Below are positions 32,559 through 44,325 of a stretch of DNA of 64,000 bases, in pieces. Origin of the DNA: Chara braunii (Eukaryota > Streptophyta > Charophyceae > Charales > Characeae). Position 1 is the stretch's first letter, and each line of letters starts with the position of its first letter. The translations under genes and the position numbers were made by a program. The DNA lies in NCBI GenBank assembly GCA_003427395.1, contig BFEA01000585.1:741269-805268 (forward strand), written 5' to 3'. Below the pieces are notes generated by a model that was not told the origin of the DNA, did no database searches, and worked only from the letters and a program-made list of their open reading frames with translations.

Positions 32559-32990
32559 TAAGGTTCTTCTCCTCTTTATCTGCACATGCTGCCAGGCTAT
32601 GAAGGCTTCCCTTTCAGCTTTTGTGTCTGCTGTTAGCTCAGTATGAAACCCGAACTTCTCCAGCCAATCCTCATCGTCCACTCCTTGAATCTCAGTACAC
32701 CAGCTCGGTTGGTTTCTGCGACTTCACCCCCTATTTCTCCCTCAGGCAAAACTTGTCCCTCTTCCTCTTCTTCTTCTTCGTCTAGCTCCTTCTGCAAGTC
32801 TTCTTCGTTCTTCCTCATCTCCTCCTCCATTTTCGTTTTTTCTTCCTCTATTCGCTCTCTCTCTTCTAGTTTTTCTTTCACTTCCTCCTCCTTCCTCCCC
32901 GTCCTCTCCTCCTTTTCTTTTTTCCTTTCGGCCAGCTTTCTATCAATTTATGCCTGCTGGTCAGTTGTATATGGCTGTGTGGTCCCACCA
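32559..32990 (-). pseudogene. Element H gag N-terminal fragment, coiled coil
   Basis: Two overlapping minus frames read KEKLEERERIEEEKTKMEEEMRKNEEDLQ (a strong heptad-like coiled coil) and DDEDWLEKFGFHTELTADTKAEREAFIAWQHVQIKRR. Composition and place, between a primer site at 33,793 and an inserted LTR, fit a retrotransposon gag start. The rest of H is not seen in the window. A host coiled-coil gene fragment cannot be ruled out. Confidence 0.55.
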
Positions 32991-33792
32991 GACCTCAAGG
33001 TTACGCTCATACCGCACGCCCGGTGGAAGCCCAGAGGAAACAGGAAGCGGAGGACTGGACCCCATAGCACGGACAGGGTCAAAAATGTGAACATTGGGTG
33101 GTCGTCCATCGTGATCAAAAGGACAGGTAAGTAACCTCCCCCTCACCACGTAGACCTAGCCGCAAAACTTGTCCTCTAGATTGGAGACTAACCTGCCTGA
33201 GTTCTTCCCCCCCCACAGTGTCAGTACAGCTACCCTGTCAGGCTGGTGGGCAACCAGCAATTTAAGGTCAACCAGCAAGGACCTGAGGAATTCTTTAAGT
33301 ACGCAGACTGGACGTCGTGCCCATCGGGATTTGAAGGTTTGCTCTCAAGACTTATAGCTCCTCGCTGCGTGAGCTCCGGTTCGGTCGCATGCCGGTCAGT
33401 ACTGGTCTTAGGGCTAGATGAGTTGTTGTACGAGCGCTCACCGCTCATGCCCATGCTTCCTACTTTCGGTTGAGTCATCCAGCTGCCGAGCTTCTATCCT
33501 AGACACGACCTACTTTATGCACATGTGTATGACCAGATGCTGACTTAAGACAAAATGAGATATGCCACCAAGTGTTCAGTCCAGCAGCAGTAACACCAAG
33601 ATGTGGGAAGGTACACATGACACTCATTCATGAAGCTCCAAGAATACGCTCCACACATGCTGGTACGTACTCAGCATCCCCCCCCCACTCTGCCCACTTC
33701 TTCGGCGGCTAACCCCACTGTCAAACTCCAAATCTCATCTCGCCGGCCTTAATCTTGCCAGCGATCACCACCAGCGGATGCAGCGAGTACCA

Positions 33793-33804
33793 GCTCCGAT
33801 ACTA
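33793..33804 (-). other. Element H primer-binding site, weak tRNA-iMet match
   Basis: Plus strand GCTCCGATACTA matches the 3' end of initiator-Met tRNA at 10 of 12 positions. It is followed four bases later by TGCATTGAGCC, a plausible LTR end (33,809). It agrees with the minus-strand gag to its left. The segment 32,991-33,792 would be the leader; no gene is seen in it. Confidence 0.5.
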
Positions 33805-33808
33805 ATTT

Positions 33809-33996
33809 TGCATTGAGCCAGAAATCCAGACTGGAGACCAGAGGTGCAAAGTCCAGATTAACACAGCTTAGAAATTCCAACAAATTACCATATTAACAGT
33901 TTCTGAGTTCCAGTCACCAAGCGCTCAACAGTGTAGAGTTCAGCAACCCAAATCCAGCATCCTCATCTAGGTAGGTGACGTCCTCTCTCCCTGTTC

Positions 33997-34000
<4 letters not shown>
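33809..34000 (-). repeat. Element H 5' LTR, inner part
   Basis: Begins TG on the plus strand right after the primer site. It runs to the CT microsatellite, beyond which the assembly is chimeric, so the outer end is not visible. Confidence 0.4.

Positions 34001-34085
<85 letters not shown>
34001..34085. repeat. (CT)n microsatellite ending at a single N
   Basis: About 42 CT units, then N at 34,086, then the start of a 1,210-bp exact duplicate of 38,288-39,497. The N marks a contig join. Confidence 0.97.
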
Positions 34086-34086
34086 N

Positions 34087-35296
34087 CTCTAGGCCTCACT
34101 AAGACCTCTATCCAATAGGTCTACAGATCGAACCCCTACCATCTACGGACCTACGACAGCCTACCAACTGTTGTGAATACACAGGTCGCGGGTTCAACTC
34201 TCCGGGTTGACACAGATACTGTACACGGGCAAGGTAAGAACTTGGGATCGAACCCTGGGATCTGCATTCGCTACTGCTAACAGGTGAATACCGTTTCAGA
34301 TTTACGAATTAAAAAAAATGAAAAATGAAAATTGGTTAAAACTAAAAAAAAAAAAAAAAAAAAGAAACGCAGGAAAGTTTTTTCCATTTTTGCATGACTG
34401 ATATGGAGTCCTAAAAATTTTGCACAGGTAATTTCTTTCTTCTTCTTCGTCTTCTTCTTCTTCTTTGCTGTTTTTTCTTCTTCTTTGTTATGATCCTGGC
34501 CAATTTCGAGATACACATTCATCAGACATTACAATGCCGTCCAATTGCAGAAAGAAATGAATGAATTTGAGAGGAGAGAGAAGGTTAGAAGAAGAAGAAA
34601 AAGAAGCAAGAAAGAAGAAGAAGATGATGTACACCAGCATAGACAAATGACAAAGCTCTTCTTCTTCGCCCAACTCTCTCTTCCTATCTCCTCCTCTCTT
34701 ATTCACACAAGAAATAATAATACAATGTTGAATGGCTGAACCAGAATCAATGTCCGAATCCCTCTTCTATTGCTGGTATCACTTGAGGTCCACCATAGCC
34801 ATGGCCGCCTCCCTTACTCTTCACTCTCATAGGCCAAGGGTATGGCGGATTACTTGGGCCTTGCCCTGCTGTGCAGAGGACAAATTCAAAGCAGATATGG
34901 CTGCTCTAGCTCAGGCCGCCATGCCTGACTCTGCCTCAAAGCTTCTTGGTGTAGCTCTCCCCAGCTGGGGTGTCCCTGCTGCAGCGCCCACCAAGGTGAT
35001 GAAGATGGCTGCCACCATAGCCAGGTAAGTACCTCTGGCGCTCCTCCCCCTTCCTGTCGTTCTTCCTCCTCCAAGTCCTCGGTTCTTCCCCTGCAGCGCT
35101 GCTCCAAGCTAGCGCTGCTCCAGCCAGTGCTCCAATCAATGTGTCGCCAAACTTGCACACCGACGATGAGGCTGGGCTCTTCGCCCGGCCTGGAGATATA
35201 GCGGCCTGCTTGCGTCTCGGGCAGTGACTTCCAGGCCGCTCGGCCTCCCAAGCAACCGGTACCTCCTCCCTTTTGGAGGGAAACATCATTGCAGAC
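34087..35296. repeat. Exact 1,210-bp duplicate of 38,288-39,497 (assembly artefact)
   Basis: Constant offset of 4,201 bp and no difference noticed by eye, including a 20-A run. The left edge is the single N at 34,086. The right edge is a Nextera mate-pair junction at 35,297. It carries the end of an inverted C-family LTR (to 34,298) and the start of the 2.2-kb LTR-like repeat (from 34,486). It should not be counted as a real second copy. Confidence 0.93.
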
Positions 35297-35334
35297 CTGT
35301 CTCTTATACACATCTAGATGTGTATAAGAGACAG
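35297..35334. other. Nextera mate-pair junction adapter in the assembly
   Basis: CTGTCTCTTATACACATCT (35,297-35,315) is followed directly by its reverse complement (35,316-35,334). This is the 19-bp Tn5 mosaic end in both directions, as made when mate-pair fragments are circularised. It is laboratory sequence and marks a false join of distant DNA. Confidence 0.98.
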
Positions 35335-36727
35335 GGGTATTGGGGGCCGCTATGGGGGTGTTGGTGGTGTATTAGGGGTTGTGGACCCTTTTTTTTCTTT
35401 CTTTTCTTTTGCGGTGTCCGGTAGGTGCCGACCAGCTGACCTGTCAAGGGCCGCTGACCGTCGGGCTATGCAACACTGGTTAAAAACATAATTTTCACGC
35501 CTAAAAAATATCGAGAAAAAACATTTTTTCATGCCAACAACACACAATGTCCATGCCTGTAATAGACAATTTATATGCGTACTAATGACATGATAAAAAA
35601 AACTGTAAGGTGTACTTTGGCTATCTTAAAGACCTGAAATTAGGGAAAAAGTGTCGGGCTTGGATGTATATGTAATTGTCTCTCTGAGTCAATCACGCCT
35701 AATTTGGTGAGGATTCCTATTGACCAATTAGTTCCCTGGACTCCTTTGACACCAGGGCAGCGGCAGATGCAATCGCTCAGCGGACAGGGAATCCCTTCTC
35801 GGGTGAAGGTTACGAGTTCGACCTGGAAGATCAGTCAGGAAGGAAGCTGGTGTTGTCTGATGGTGATCGCCGGTGAGAAGTTGTAGCTGTGCTATTCTTT
35901 TTGTACTTCGTTTCTTGAAATTCCATTGCATTTCGACTTTCTTTTAAGTGCTTAGCTTTTTTCTATTTTTCTTTCCCTTTTCCGACCCTTGCTTCTCTCT
36001 ATTCTGCGGAGCTTGCTTTTCTTTTCCCCTTTTGCTTTCCCAATTCCCATTCATTCTTTTATCACGGTTCCTAAGGCTGTCGTTGAAAACTGGTAAGCTG
36101 CCTCAGTCTGCCCCTCCCCCTACCTTACCATGCATTCTGTTCGCAGGTAGAAGAAGGCATGCGGAGTCGAGCACAGTTCATGTCATTGTAAGCATGTTTG
36201 TGCATTTGAACTAGGGATGGCCAGCATAGGTCATGCATTTGGCTAGCCAGATGAAAACGTAAGCCACCTTTGGCTTTCCACCACCAGACAAAACACTGGC
36301 TTGGGCAAGGGCAAGGGCAAGAACCTCTGGCAAGGACAAGAACCTCTGTGTGTGTTGTCATGTTCGCTGTACACAACTTCACAAAGTAAAGTATGACTCT
36401 GCGAAACTGTTTTGTTGGACTTTCACCAGATAATCAGGAGGTTGAACGCTGACAGGCTGCCCAGGATGCATTTGACTAATGGATAAGGGCTCACCACGTA
36501 GCTCAGAGTTAGCGATATCCCTGAGAAAAGTGGCCGACTTTACTCACACCAACCCTGCAATCCTGGCAGACTGTCGGTCCAAACCCCTGACAAGACTAAT
36601 ACGACACAGCCATAAAACCCACTCTACACACCCACTCAGCCATGGATGCCCAATGGCACAACTGCCAGTACTGTCCCGATCCTAGCCGCATCGATCCGCG
36701 TGAACGGAGAGCTGCGCAAGGCTGTTT

Positions 36728-36782
<55 letters not shown>

Positions 36783-37529
36783 ATGTACGTATTTGATGTC
36801 ACGATGTGTTTCCCTGCACCATGCATTTCTCCGGTGAAAGCTCACCGGCGCACCTTGTGTCCTGGATTTGTGGTGCCGTGCAGGTATGGCATGTTTATTT
36901 AGTGGCAAGATCGGCATTTACTAAGGAACATGGATATTCTCAAGTTCTTACCCCAGGCATCGCTCCTAAGATGATCCTGGCTAGCTCACCCAAGGGAGGA
37001 AGCAACTCACATTCCAGATTCAGCATATGTCAGATCTCATGCTTAATTGAATCACATAATGACTTATGTCAGCCAATAAACCCTCGCAAACAGCCAGTCA
37101 TCCGATGGAACCCAACTTCAAAAAAAACGGGGGAGCATTAACCACAAAGCAAGACAGAAGCAGAAAAGAACCGACAGAGCAGATCGAGCCCTCCAGCTCT
37201 GCCTCTTCACGCGCTGGTCTGGCGGTAAAGGAGAAACCAAACATGCGTATTTAACCGGATTACATACGACAATCCTTCCTTCCGCATGGCTTTACGCATA
37301 CGTGACTACCGCGGCCACGGGCAATTTGCCCACCGCGGCTGAAAAAGTAGGCCACGGCCGCGGCCAGGAGGTCCAGTTCGCGGCCCAATTTTTTGAATAT
37401 TTGTTGGGGGGTAAAAAAATACGTGAAAAAGAAAGGGGTTGTAGGGTTTGCTAAACCCTACAACGCCATAATTGTTTTTTTTTTTAATTTGACTTGATTT
37501 GCAATCAGACTCGCTTTCTTTTCCACTTC
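35335..37529. other. No gene recognised; GT microsatellite inside
   Basis: No domain, LTR copy or RNA gene found. It contains poly-T/CT-rich stretches (35,388-35,412, 35,950-36,030) and a (GT)n tract at about 36,729-36,780. The left edge is an artefact junction, so its link to the left side is false. Confidence 0.5.
36729..36780. repeat. (GT)n microsatellite
   Basis: About 26 uninterrupted GT units. ORFs reading Cys-Val or Thr-His repeats here are spurious. Confidence 0.97.
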
Positions 37530-38499
37530 GCATGCATGTAAACAGGTAGCACACCAAACTGGCGACCAGCGGCCACTCAAAGCTCAGAGATATGGTAATA
37601 AAAAACACAATTCAGATACAAGCTCGCTTCAGATGGCTGTGGCGCATCAGCGCTTGTACAACTCTCTGTTCGTCACTAGCTCAACTCTGCTGTTCACACA
37701 CACACAACTCAGGATCACCCTGGATATCCCACACGTGACACACTGTCTCACACACATGCACACACTACATTCGTCTACCACCTATGGCGGCTATGGCCGC
37801 TCAGCCCTGCTGGCTATGGCCACTCAACCTCAACTCTGCCCACTTCGTCTTCGGGCGCTCTGCAGACCACCTCGCACAAGTCGCTCAAGCAGCGCTTCCG
37901 CATGGCTTACGCAGGAATGAATGAATGGCTGGGCGCTGCCTCTTGATTTATACTTCTGTAGCTCGTTGGTCTGCCCCTCTCCCATGCCCCTGGTGCACAC
38001 AGTCCCACACGGTACTTGCTTGACTGGACTGACTGGGACCAGTACCACTGACTGCATGGGTTTGCACTGCCAACTCAATGCAGTCCCACTGCTGACGTAC
38101 CGCAGTTGGGCTCACCACTTGCCCACTTGCCTCTGTCTAAACGTGAGCAATACTTCGAAAGGCCACCACTAGGGCCTTCCAGAAGGCTGGAGACTTGACC
38201 TTTCGAACACTGTAGCAGCTACGACCTTGACCTTTCAGGACTGTAGCAGCTACGACCTTGACTTCTCAGGACACCTACAGCTACGACCTCTAGGCCTCAC
38301 TAAGACCTCTATCCAATAGGTCTACAGATCGAACCCCTACCATCTACGGACCTACGACAGCCTACCAACTGTTGTGAATACACAGGTCGCGGGTTCAACT
38401 CTCCGGGTTGACACAGATACTGTACACGGGCAAGGTAAGAACTTGGGATCGAACCCTGGGATCTGCATTCGCTACTGCTAACAGGTGAATACCGTTTCA
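37530..38499 (-). repeat. C-family LTR, inverted, probably solo
   Basis: The reverse complement aligns block by block with the element C LTR. On the minus strand it begins TGAAACGGTATTCACC with the T-arm-like 'agggttcgatccc', carries 'gttgaacccgcgacctg', 'gcagaccaacgagc...ataaatcaagaggcag' and ends near 'ggtcgccag...catgca'. Neither side shows a primer site or pol. It also carries tandem 'gtagcagctacgacctt' units at 38,210-38,285. Confidence 0.78.
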
Positions 38500-38686
38500 G
38501 ATTTACGAATTAAAAAAAATGAAAAATGAAAATTGGTTAAAACTAAAAAAAAAAAAAAAAAAAAGAAACGCAGGAAAGTTTTTTCCATTTTTGCATGACT
38601 GATATGGAGTCCTAAAAATTTTGCACAGGTAATTTCTTTCTTCTTCTTCGTCTTCTTCTTCTTCTTTGCTGTTTTTTCTTCTTCTT

Positions 38687-39903
38687 TGTTATGATCCTGG
38701 CCAATTTCGAGATACACATTCATCAGACATTACAATGCCGTCCAATTGCAGAAAGAAATGAATGAATTTGAGAGGAGAGAGAAGGTTAGAAGAAGAAGAA
38801 AAAGAAGCAAGAAAGAAGAAGAAGATGATGTACACCAGCATAGACAAATGACAAAGCTCTTCTTCTTCGCCCAACTCTCTCTTCCTATCTCCTCCTCTCT
38901 TATTCACACAAGAAATAATAATACAATGTTGAATGGCTGAACCAGAATCAATGTCCGAATCCCTCTTCTATTGCTGGTATCACTTGAGGTCCACCATAGC
39001 CATGGCCGCCTCCCTTACTCTTCACTCTCATAGGCCAAGGGTATGGCGGATTACTTGGGCCTTGCCCTGCTGTGCAGAGGACAAATTCAAAGCAGATATG
39101 GCTGCTCTAGCTCAGGCCGCCATGCCTGACTCTGCCTCAAAGCTTCTTGGTGTAGCTCTCCCCAGCTGGGGTGTCCCTGCTGCAGCGCCCACCAAGGTGA
39201 TGAAGATGGCTGCCACCATAGCCAGGTAAGTACCTCTGGCGCTCCTCCCCCTTCCTGTCGTTCTTCCTCCTCCAAGTCCTCGGTTCTTCCCCTGCAGCGC
39301 TGCTCCAAGCTAGCGCTGCTCCAGCCAGTGCTCCAATCAATGTGTCGCCAAACTTGCACACCGACGATGAGGCTGGGCTCTTCGCCCGGCCTGGAGATAT
39401 AGCGGCCTGCTTGCGTCTCGGGCAGTGACTTCCAGGCCGCTCGGCCTCCCAAGCAACCGGTACCTCCTCCCTTTTGGAGGGAAACATCATTGCAGACTCT
39501 GATATTGCCCGTACAGGCCCTAGACTCAGACTAGTACTCGCTTAGACCTAGCCTACAACTACTGGGCCTCTAAAAGTGCCACTTTTGTCTTCTTCTGCTC
39601 GGCCTCCAGTACCCGGCACATCTACCGCTTCATGGTGTGGTACCGGCCTAGCTGCTACTTGAGTGTTTCCCCGCTGCTTCAAGTGCTGCAGGCCTCTTTG
39701 CCCGGCACTTGAGTGTTTTCCCCCGCTGCAATCCTCAATGCCACGGCCACGGTAAGTACCGGCCCTGAGGGCCCAACGAACGAACAATTGCCCTTCCCGG
39801 CCATACACACACTCAAGTCAACCAGCACTCAGACAGACATGCAGTCCAGCAAGAGTGCACACACACAGACTTAGTAGCAAGTGGAAAACTCAGCAAGGCA
39901 TTG

Positions 39904-39934
<31 letters not shown>

Positions 39935-40843
39935 CTTCTTCGTCAGCACGCCAGTTGGTTGAGTGGAAGCGTGAGCCTTCCTGTGCTGCGTCGCACAGTT
40001 GGGCCCGGCCTTGGTAGTTGCTCCTGGGCACACGCACATCACAAATTGGCTATGGGCCTTCGGAAAAGCAGCATTGTCGACGTATGTACCCCAGGTCCTG
40101 GGCAAATGCAGCAAACGGCTCAGATTTGGAAACATTGGTCCTCTCCAACTGTAAAGGGTCCAGGCCGTCACCTGCACAGCTGGGCCTGGGCGCAGGCACT
40201 GGGGCCTGACCAGAAGCTACTGGAAGCTTCCCAGCTAGGCCACACGCAGCCAAACAGAGGCTGCCACTTCCGTATAGGGAAGGAGGCAGCCAGAGCCAGG
40301 TATTCTGGCCCACGCAGGCAATGCGGTCATGCTGCTGCGCTGCAGCGTTGCAGCCAGGGCGCTTGTGGGGCGCATGAGAGGTGAGAGGGGCGCTGCTGGG
40401 CAGCGGAGCGCTAGCAGCCATATTCGGGCTGCAGGGCGCTAGGGGTTAAGAGGGCGATCGGTGGTCTTCAGGAAGGAGGCAGTGTGGGTGGTCAGGGTCT
40501 GATGAGGGGAGACGAGATACGTACCTGGTACATGAGAGAGGTCGGCTATGGTGTTGTCGTCATGTACATTGGTCTCCAAGAGTCGAAGTGAGCCTGTTTT
40601 CGTGAATACTGATGTCGGTAGGATAGGCAAGTAGTGTAGGCTGGGCGCTGGGCGCCAGACAGAGAGGAGCAACATTGGATATTGTGTTGGTGTGGCCTGA
40701 GGGCTTGAGCATTGGCTCATGACTTCATTGCATTGCTCTTATCTCAGTGCATTTGTGCTATCTGCTGGTACACGACTACTTGGACATCTGTGTGATTTCG
40801 CAACTCAGCTTTCTGTATATCGTTCCCGCTCATATTCCTTGCA
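38687..40843 (+). repeat. 2.2-kb LTR-like repeat, copy 1 (5' LTR of element G)
   Basis: Starts TGTTATGATCC and ends CCTTGCA, with a diverged copy at 50,585-53,031. After the end, TGGTAACGGAGC (40,847-40,858) matches the initiator-Met primer site at 10 of 12 positions in plus orientation. Compared with copy 2 it lacks about 290 bp around the TTC-rich tract (39,906-39,943). The first 811 bp are also present in the artefact duplicate at 34,486. Confidence 0.7.
39906..39943. repeat. (TTC)n tract
   Basis: About 12 TTC units. The sister repeat has its own, longer tract at 51,880-51,927. Confidence 0.95.
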
Positions 40844-40858
40844 ATTTGGTAACGGAGC

Positions 40859-41738
40859 TGGTTCGAGATTGCCACTTACCTGGTGCTGGCGACATTGTTA
40901 CTTGGTGCGCTGATGATGCTTTTGTGCAGGAAGGATACTTTCTCAAACGTGTTTTCTTTTTCGAAATCTTCGAAATACATAGGATTCAATCATTTCTTTC
41001 TCGGCATTTCTTCTTCGAAATTTGAAAACAAATTTAATTCATTCTTTTTCGAAATTTTGTAATCCGAAAATATTTTAGAATTAATCTAACTCTTTTTCGA
41101 CATTTCTTTTTCAACATTTCTTTTTCAACATTTCTTTTTCAACATTTCTTTTTCGAAACATTTCTACTTAATTTTTTATTTTTTCGAAAATTTTGAAAAT
41201 ACGTTAGAATTAATTAATTTTTTTTTTCGATATTTCTTTTTGGAAATTCAAAAATAATTCTAATTAATTCTTTTTCCCAGTAGTTTAATTCACAATTTCT
41301 TTTCGCAATTTTTGTTGAAATTCGAAACTCTTTTTACAATTCGGAAGTTCTTTTCTTTTAACAATGTTATTCTAAACCCCTCAATTAATTTCGACTAAAT
41401 TCAATTTTTTCACGACTGAATTAATCTCTTTATTTGAAATTAATTATCCTTTTTCTGAAATGTTGACATTTTCCTTCGAAAAATTCTTGCCAAATATTTT
41501 AAAATTTTCCTCTTCCTAATTCTTTTCAGAATTCCCCCCCCCGCCCTCATTCGAAAATATTTTCTTTCAAAATTTCACGTTTTCTTGTAAATAAATTTAA
41601 ATCTAAATCAGAATTTATTTTTTCAAAATTAATTATCTCTTTGTGTTCAGCGTTTATTTTTTTGAAAAAAACTTGGGGATTATCTTTATTTTCGAATTTA
41701 TTGATAAATAAATAAGGGATTCCCCCCCCACCCCCCAC
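40859..41738 (+). other. Element G AT-rich leader with 16-bp tandem repeat
   Basis: After about 80 bp shared with 53,047-53,120, the sequence becomes very AT-rich with many TTTTTCGAAA words. A 16-bp unit 'caacatttctttttc' is repeated about five times at 41,098-41,156. No coding potential. The leaders of elements B and D are similarly AT-rich. Confidence 0.7.
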
Positions 41739-42509
41739 ATGCCACCACGCCAAACCAAGAACTCCCAACGTGCCGCCGTCGACACCGCCGCTGCTGCCGC
41801 CGCCACCGCTGCTGTTGCATCCTCCACACCCGCTCAGGCCGCGTCCTCCACCCCCTCTTCCCCCAACATGGCCGCATCCTCCATCAACATGTCNGACATC
41901 CGCACCGACTCAGTCGATAGCATTGCCCGCAACCTCGCAGGCGAATAACCACAAGCAAGCACCGCCACCCCCAACCTCTCCGCCATCCTCCACGCACTCA
42001 ACACCCTCCGAACCTCCATCACCGCCTCTCTCGATGACATAAAGGCCAACATGTCGTCCTTATACGACCGCGTCACCACGATCGAAGGGACCATCCCCTC
42101 CATCACTGTCGTCACCACAACGCAAACCACTCCAACCTCCACAGCGCAAACCACTCCCTCCTCCACAGCCGCCTCCAGCAACACCCCCCCGCCGCCCTCC
42201 TCCACTCCTACCACCTCTACCACCACATCCACCAACCCTTCAATCTCCACCATCGTTCCATTCCCTCCACCTCCTCCCTCATCTGGCGCATCCAGCACAC
42301 CGCCTCATTCCTCGCCCATCCATGTCACCCCTCCTCCCCCTCCGCACTCCCAAACCCTCTCCCAACCCATCATGACCACCTTCACCATCCCCACCATCAG
42401 TCCCACCTATTCCCAAGTCACCTTCAGGGTCTACCCCGCAATGCCACAACTCCCCCCCAACTACCGCCTTGAGGACAACAACCAAATCGACTACACTCCA
42501 TGGGAATAG
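41739..42509 (+). pseudogene. Element G gag N-terminal region
   Basis: Begins MPPRQTKNSQRAAVDTAAA, Ala/Ser/Pro-rich, with DSVDSIARNLAGE then a stop. It resumes one frame over with ILHALNTLRTSITASLDDIKANMSSLYDRVTTIEG, coiled-coil-like, and a Pro/Thr/Ser-rich linker (42,100-42,400), ending EDNNQIDYTPWE. An N at 41,894 lies in the frame. Capsid and zinc knuckle are absent because an internal deletion at about 42,505 joins it to RNase H. Confidence 0.65.
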
Positions 42510-43838
42510 ACAGATGCATGTGAGGCTGCTTTCAAAAGACTGAAGCATCCCCTCACACATCATGAGGTTCTCATGGTCCCCAATCCTCAAAGGCCATTCG
42601 TTGTAACCACTGGCGCAAGCCAATATGGTATTGGCGCAGTGCTGGCTTAACAGGAAGGGAAGAAGTTGATGTTGATCGAGTACATGAGCAAAAAGATGTC
42701 ATCCAAGAAATTGGCGAAGTCCACCTACTGAAGAGAACTAAGCCCTCTACAAGGCACTTGTCCACTGGAGGCACTATTTGTTGGGAAGGTTATGCTACTT
42801 GAGGACTGACCATCAGACACTCAAGTGGATCAAGACATAACCGGTTCTCTCTGATGTACTCAAACGCTGGATTGAATTCATAGATCAATATGACTTCAAA
42901 CTAGACTATGTGAAAGGGGAGTGTAACAAGGTTGTTGATGCGCTATCACGTAGGGCAGACTACCTAAGTGTGCTGATCACTGAGATTGGCTTATCTGATG
43001 ATGTATCTCGATCCTTGGTGTAAGCCTACAAGGAAGACCCTATCACGATGAACATCATCCGCAAACTTGAGACCCAAGACAAAGCCACATTTGATGAGTT
43101 TGTGATTGTGGATCGGTTGCTATTTCTTGAGAAGGTTGGGCTTAAGAGATTAGTAGTTCCGTCTAGAGAGAATTTGCGTAGTTTAATTTTAGGTGAATGC
43201 CATGATGCAACATGACATTTCCGCTACAAGAAGACTTGTGCAAACTTGGTACAACGATTCTGGTGCCTAACATGCTTGACGATCCGAAGACCTATGTTCA
43301 GACTTGCCAAGTCTGTCAGCGGGATAAGCCGCGGACTGAAGCTCCACTTGGGTTGTTAAAGCCTTTACCCATTCCCGCTGGTCCGGAACAGAGTGTTTCC
43401 ATGGACTTCATGGATACCCCCGTGCCCAGCACGAGTGGCAAGAGGCATATCTTCGTCATAGTTGATAGGTTCACTAAGTACGGTAGACTAATCGCCATGC
43501 CACACATTGCCAGGACTGAGCATGTCATCAAGTTATTCATAGATAATTGGGTGTGTGATGTTGGTCTACCAAACACAATTGTTAGTGATTGAGATGTCCA
43601 GTTCACCAACGAGATGTGGAAAAAGGCCGCTGAATAGATGGGCAGCCAGCTTCAAACGACTTCTGGCAATCATCCCGAAGCCAATGGGCAGGCTGAACAG
43701 ATGAACCGTGTGGTGCAGCATCTGCTGAGGAACCATATTAAGCCCAACCAGGATAATTGGGATGAGATATTACCTCTCATCGTCGGTCTGTACAATAATG
43801 TTGTACATAGCACCTCCTGGGTCCCTTCGAGCGAGTAA
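42510..43838 (+). pseudogene. Element G RNase H and integrase remnants
   Basis: RNase H: FKRLKHPLTHHEVLMVPNPQ, then FVVTTGASQYGIGAVL (TTDAS changed to TTGAS), with several stops before DALSR. Integrase: GECHDAT then a stop, YVQTCQVCQRDKPRTEAPLGLLKPLPIP, SMDFMDTPVP (first Asp), FVIVDRFTKYGRL, NTIVSD, and NHPEANGQAEQMNR (Glu). At least six stops or shifts. It ends at about 43,838 without tail or LTR. Confidence 0.85.
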
Positions 43839-43839
43839 C

Positions 43840-44325
43840 TCATTCAGAGTCCTTGATAAACGCATCGTAGGCAAACAAGGCAAAGAGATTTCAAGAATAC
43901 TCTATCGCAGTGAGCTTGGCAGAGATTTTAGGTGCATCATTAGAGGCGATTTGTCGCTCGTAGGATTTAACAACGTGTGGTGCGCTGCGCATCAGTTCCT
44001 GCTTGGAAATCCAGTTTAGATCATCCAATGGGTGGTACATGAAATGAACCTGGTACTGTCTGTTGCTTCCCTTCCCTACGTGCTTTTTAATTTTGTCTAT
44101 CTCATGGCCGCCATTGATTGCACAAGGAATTATGTCTTCACGGTAAATAGAACGACGTAGCATCCAGTATAGATCATCCAACGGGTGGTACATGAAATGA
44201 ACCTGGTACTGTCTGTTGCGTCCCTTCCCTACGTGTTGCGTCCCTTCGCTACGTGCTGTTTAATTCTGTCTATCTCATGTCCGCCATTGATTGCTCAAGG
44301 AATTGTGTCTTCACGGTAAATAAAA
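43840..44325 (-). pseudogene. Element F chromodomain-like tail, duplicated in tandem
   Basis: Two imperfect copies (about 44,010-44,160 and 44,160-44,325) each encode a block with INGGHEIDKIKKHVGKGSN, then RQYQVHFMYHPLDDLNW. This is a chromodomain-like fold: acidic start, basic turn, then the aromatic YxVHFxYHPLDDxxW core. The second-copy nucleotides include a small internal repeat of 'gcgtcccttcgctacgtg'. The duplication is within the coding end of F, next to the integrase. Confidence 0.7.

Larger units (their letters stand above)
38687..43838 (+). mobile_element. Internally deleted plus-strand Ty3/gypsy element G
   Basis: LTR-like copy 1, primer-like site, AT-rich leader, gag N-terminus (41,739-42,509), then direct passage into RNase H and integrase (42,510-43,838). 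Protease and RT are missing. The right end abuts the chromodomain end of minus-strand element F, and no 3' LTR is seen. Confidence 0.7.

Noticed and set aside
32265-32681. 138-codon minus ORF as one gene
   Set aside because: Its first third is gag-like but the remainder lies within the inserted A-family LTR.
34485-35296. Independent third copy of the 2.2-kb LTR-like repeat
   Set aside because: It is an exact artefactual duplicate of 38,686-39,497.
35297-35334. Natural 38-bp palindrome or transposon end
   Set aside because: It is exactly two Tn5 mosaic ends as used in library preparation, so it is an artefact.
36596-36917. His/Thr and Cys/Val repeat ORFs
   Set aside because: Translation of the GT microsatellite.
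41770-42298. Pro-rich and Gly/Val-rich ORFs on both strands
   Set aside because: They are shadows of the Ser/Thr/Pro-rich gag linker of element G in other frames.
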